Assembly (NCBI GenBank): GCA_905213265.1
Contig: CAJMHR010000045.1
Location: forward strand, 1-13,932
DNA: 13,932 nucleotides
From: an uncultured Collinsella sp.
GTDB lineage: Bacteria; Actinomycetota; Coriobacteriia; Coriobacteriales; Coriobacteriaceae
Direction of reading: 5' to 3'
Shown piece by piece: positions 13,928 through 13,932 of the stretch; the first letter of the stretch is position 1; the number at the start of each line of letters is the position of its first letter. The translations under genes and the position numbers were made by a program. The notes beneath the pieces were generated by a model. The model was not told the DNA's origin. It saw only the letters and a program-made list of their open reading frames with translations, and did no database searches.

Positions 13928-13932
13928 TGTTC

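Noticed and set aside
1..13932. Mobile element, prophage, CRISPR array, tRNA or rRNA
   Set aside because: No transposase, integrase, attachment-site duplication, regular repeat-spacer pattern or cloverleaf was recognised on either strand.

Overview
The window looks like a piece of chromosome from a gut Coriobacteriia member, most likely Collinsella or a close relative. This is a judgement from G/C-rich third codon positions, the protein families (two-gene transketolase, EF-G paralogue, twin-arginine lipoprotein transporter component, fructose-type PTS) and the compact layout with strong hairpins between genes. No rRNA, tRNA, CRISPR array, transposase or phage gene was seen.

Left part (about 1-6700): a six-gene minus-strand operon. 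In transcription order it reads: fructose-family PTS EIIBC, a GatZ/KbaZ-like sugar-phosphate protein, an FSA/TalC-type transaldolase, transketolase N-terminal subunit, transketolase C-terminal subunit, and a separate PTS EIIA. A divergent LacI-family regulator (6695-7705, GTG start) faces it across a 415-base control region. The likely logic is uptake and phosphorylation of a sugar by the PTS, reshaping of the sugar phosphate by the GatZ-like protein, and entry into the non-oxidative pentose phosphate pathway through transaldolase and transketolase. The substrate is not identified. No kinase, dehydrogenase, isomerase or catalytic GatY/KbaY partner lies in the window. The three wide junctions of this operon each carry a strong hairpin.

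Middle (about 7700-11300): a secreted or membrane-tethered non-specific DNA/RNA endonuclease on the plus strand converges on a minus-strand EF-G paralogue whose G-domain motifs are degenerate. A strong terminator separates them.

Right part (about 11260-13930): a minus-strand polar amino-acid ABC transporter operon with a Tat-type lipoprotein binding protein, a permease and an ATPase. It starts from a recognisable promoter whose spacer and early transcribed region carry two copies of a CACTTTAGT operator-like motif, and it ends at a strong terminator.

The most unusual signal is an imperfect inverted repeat of 83-105 bases with a highly conserved core. It is present twice, about 9.5 kb apart, in the same orientation and each time between two genes of an operon (3254-3336 and 12788-12892). 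It looks like a dispersed intercistronic RNA or DNA element. A separate palindrome lies at 58-94.
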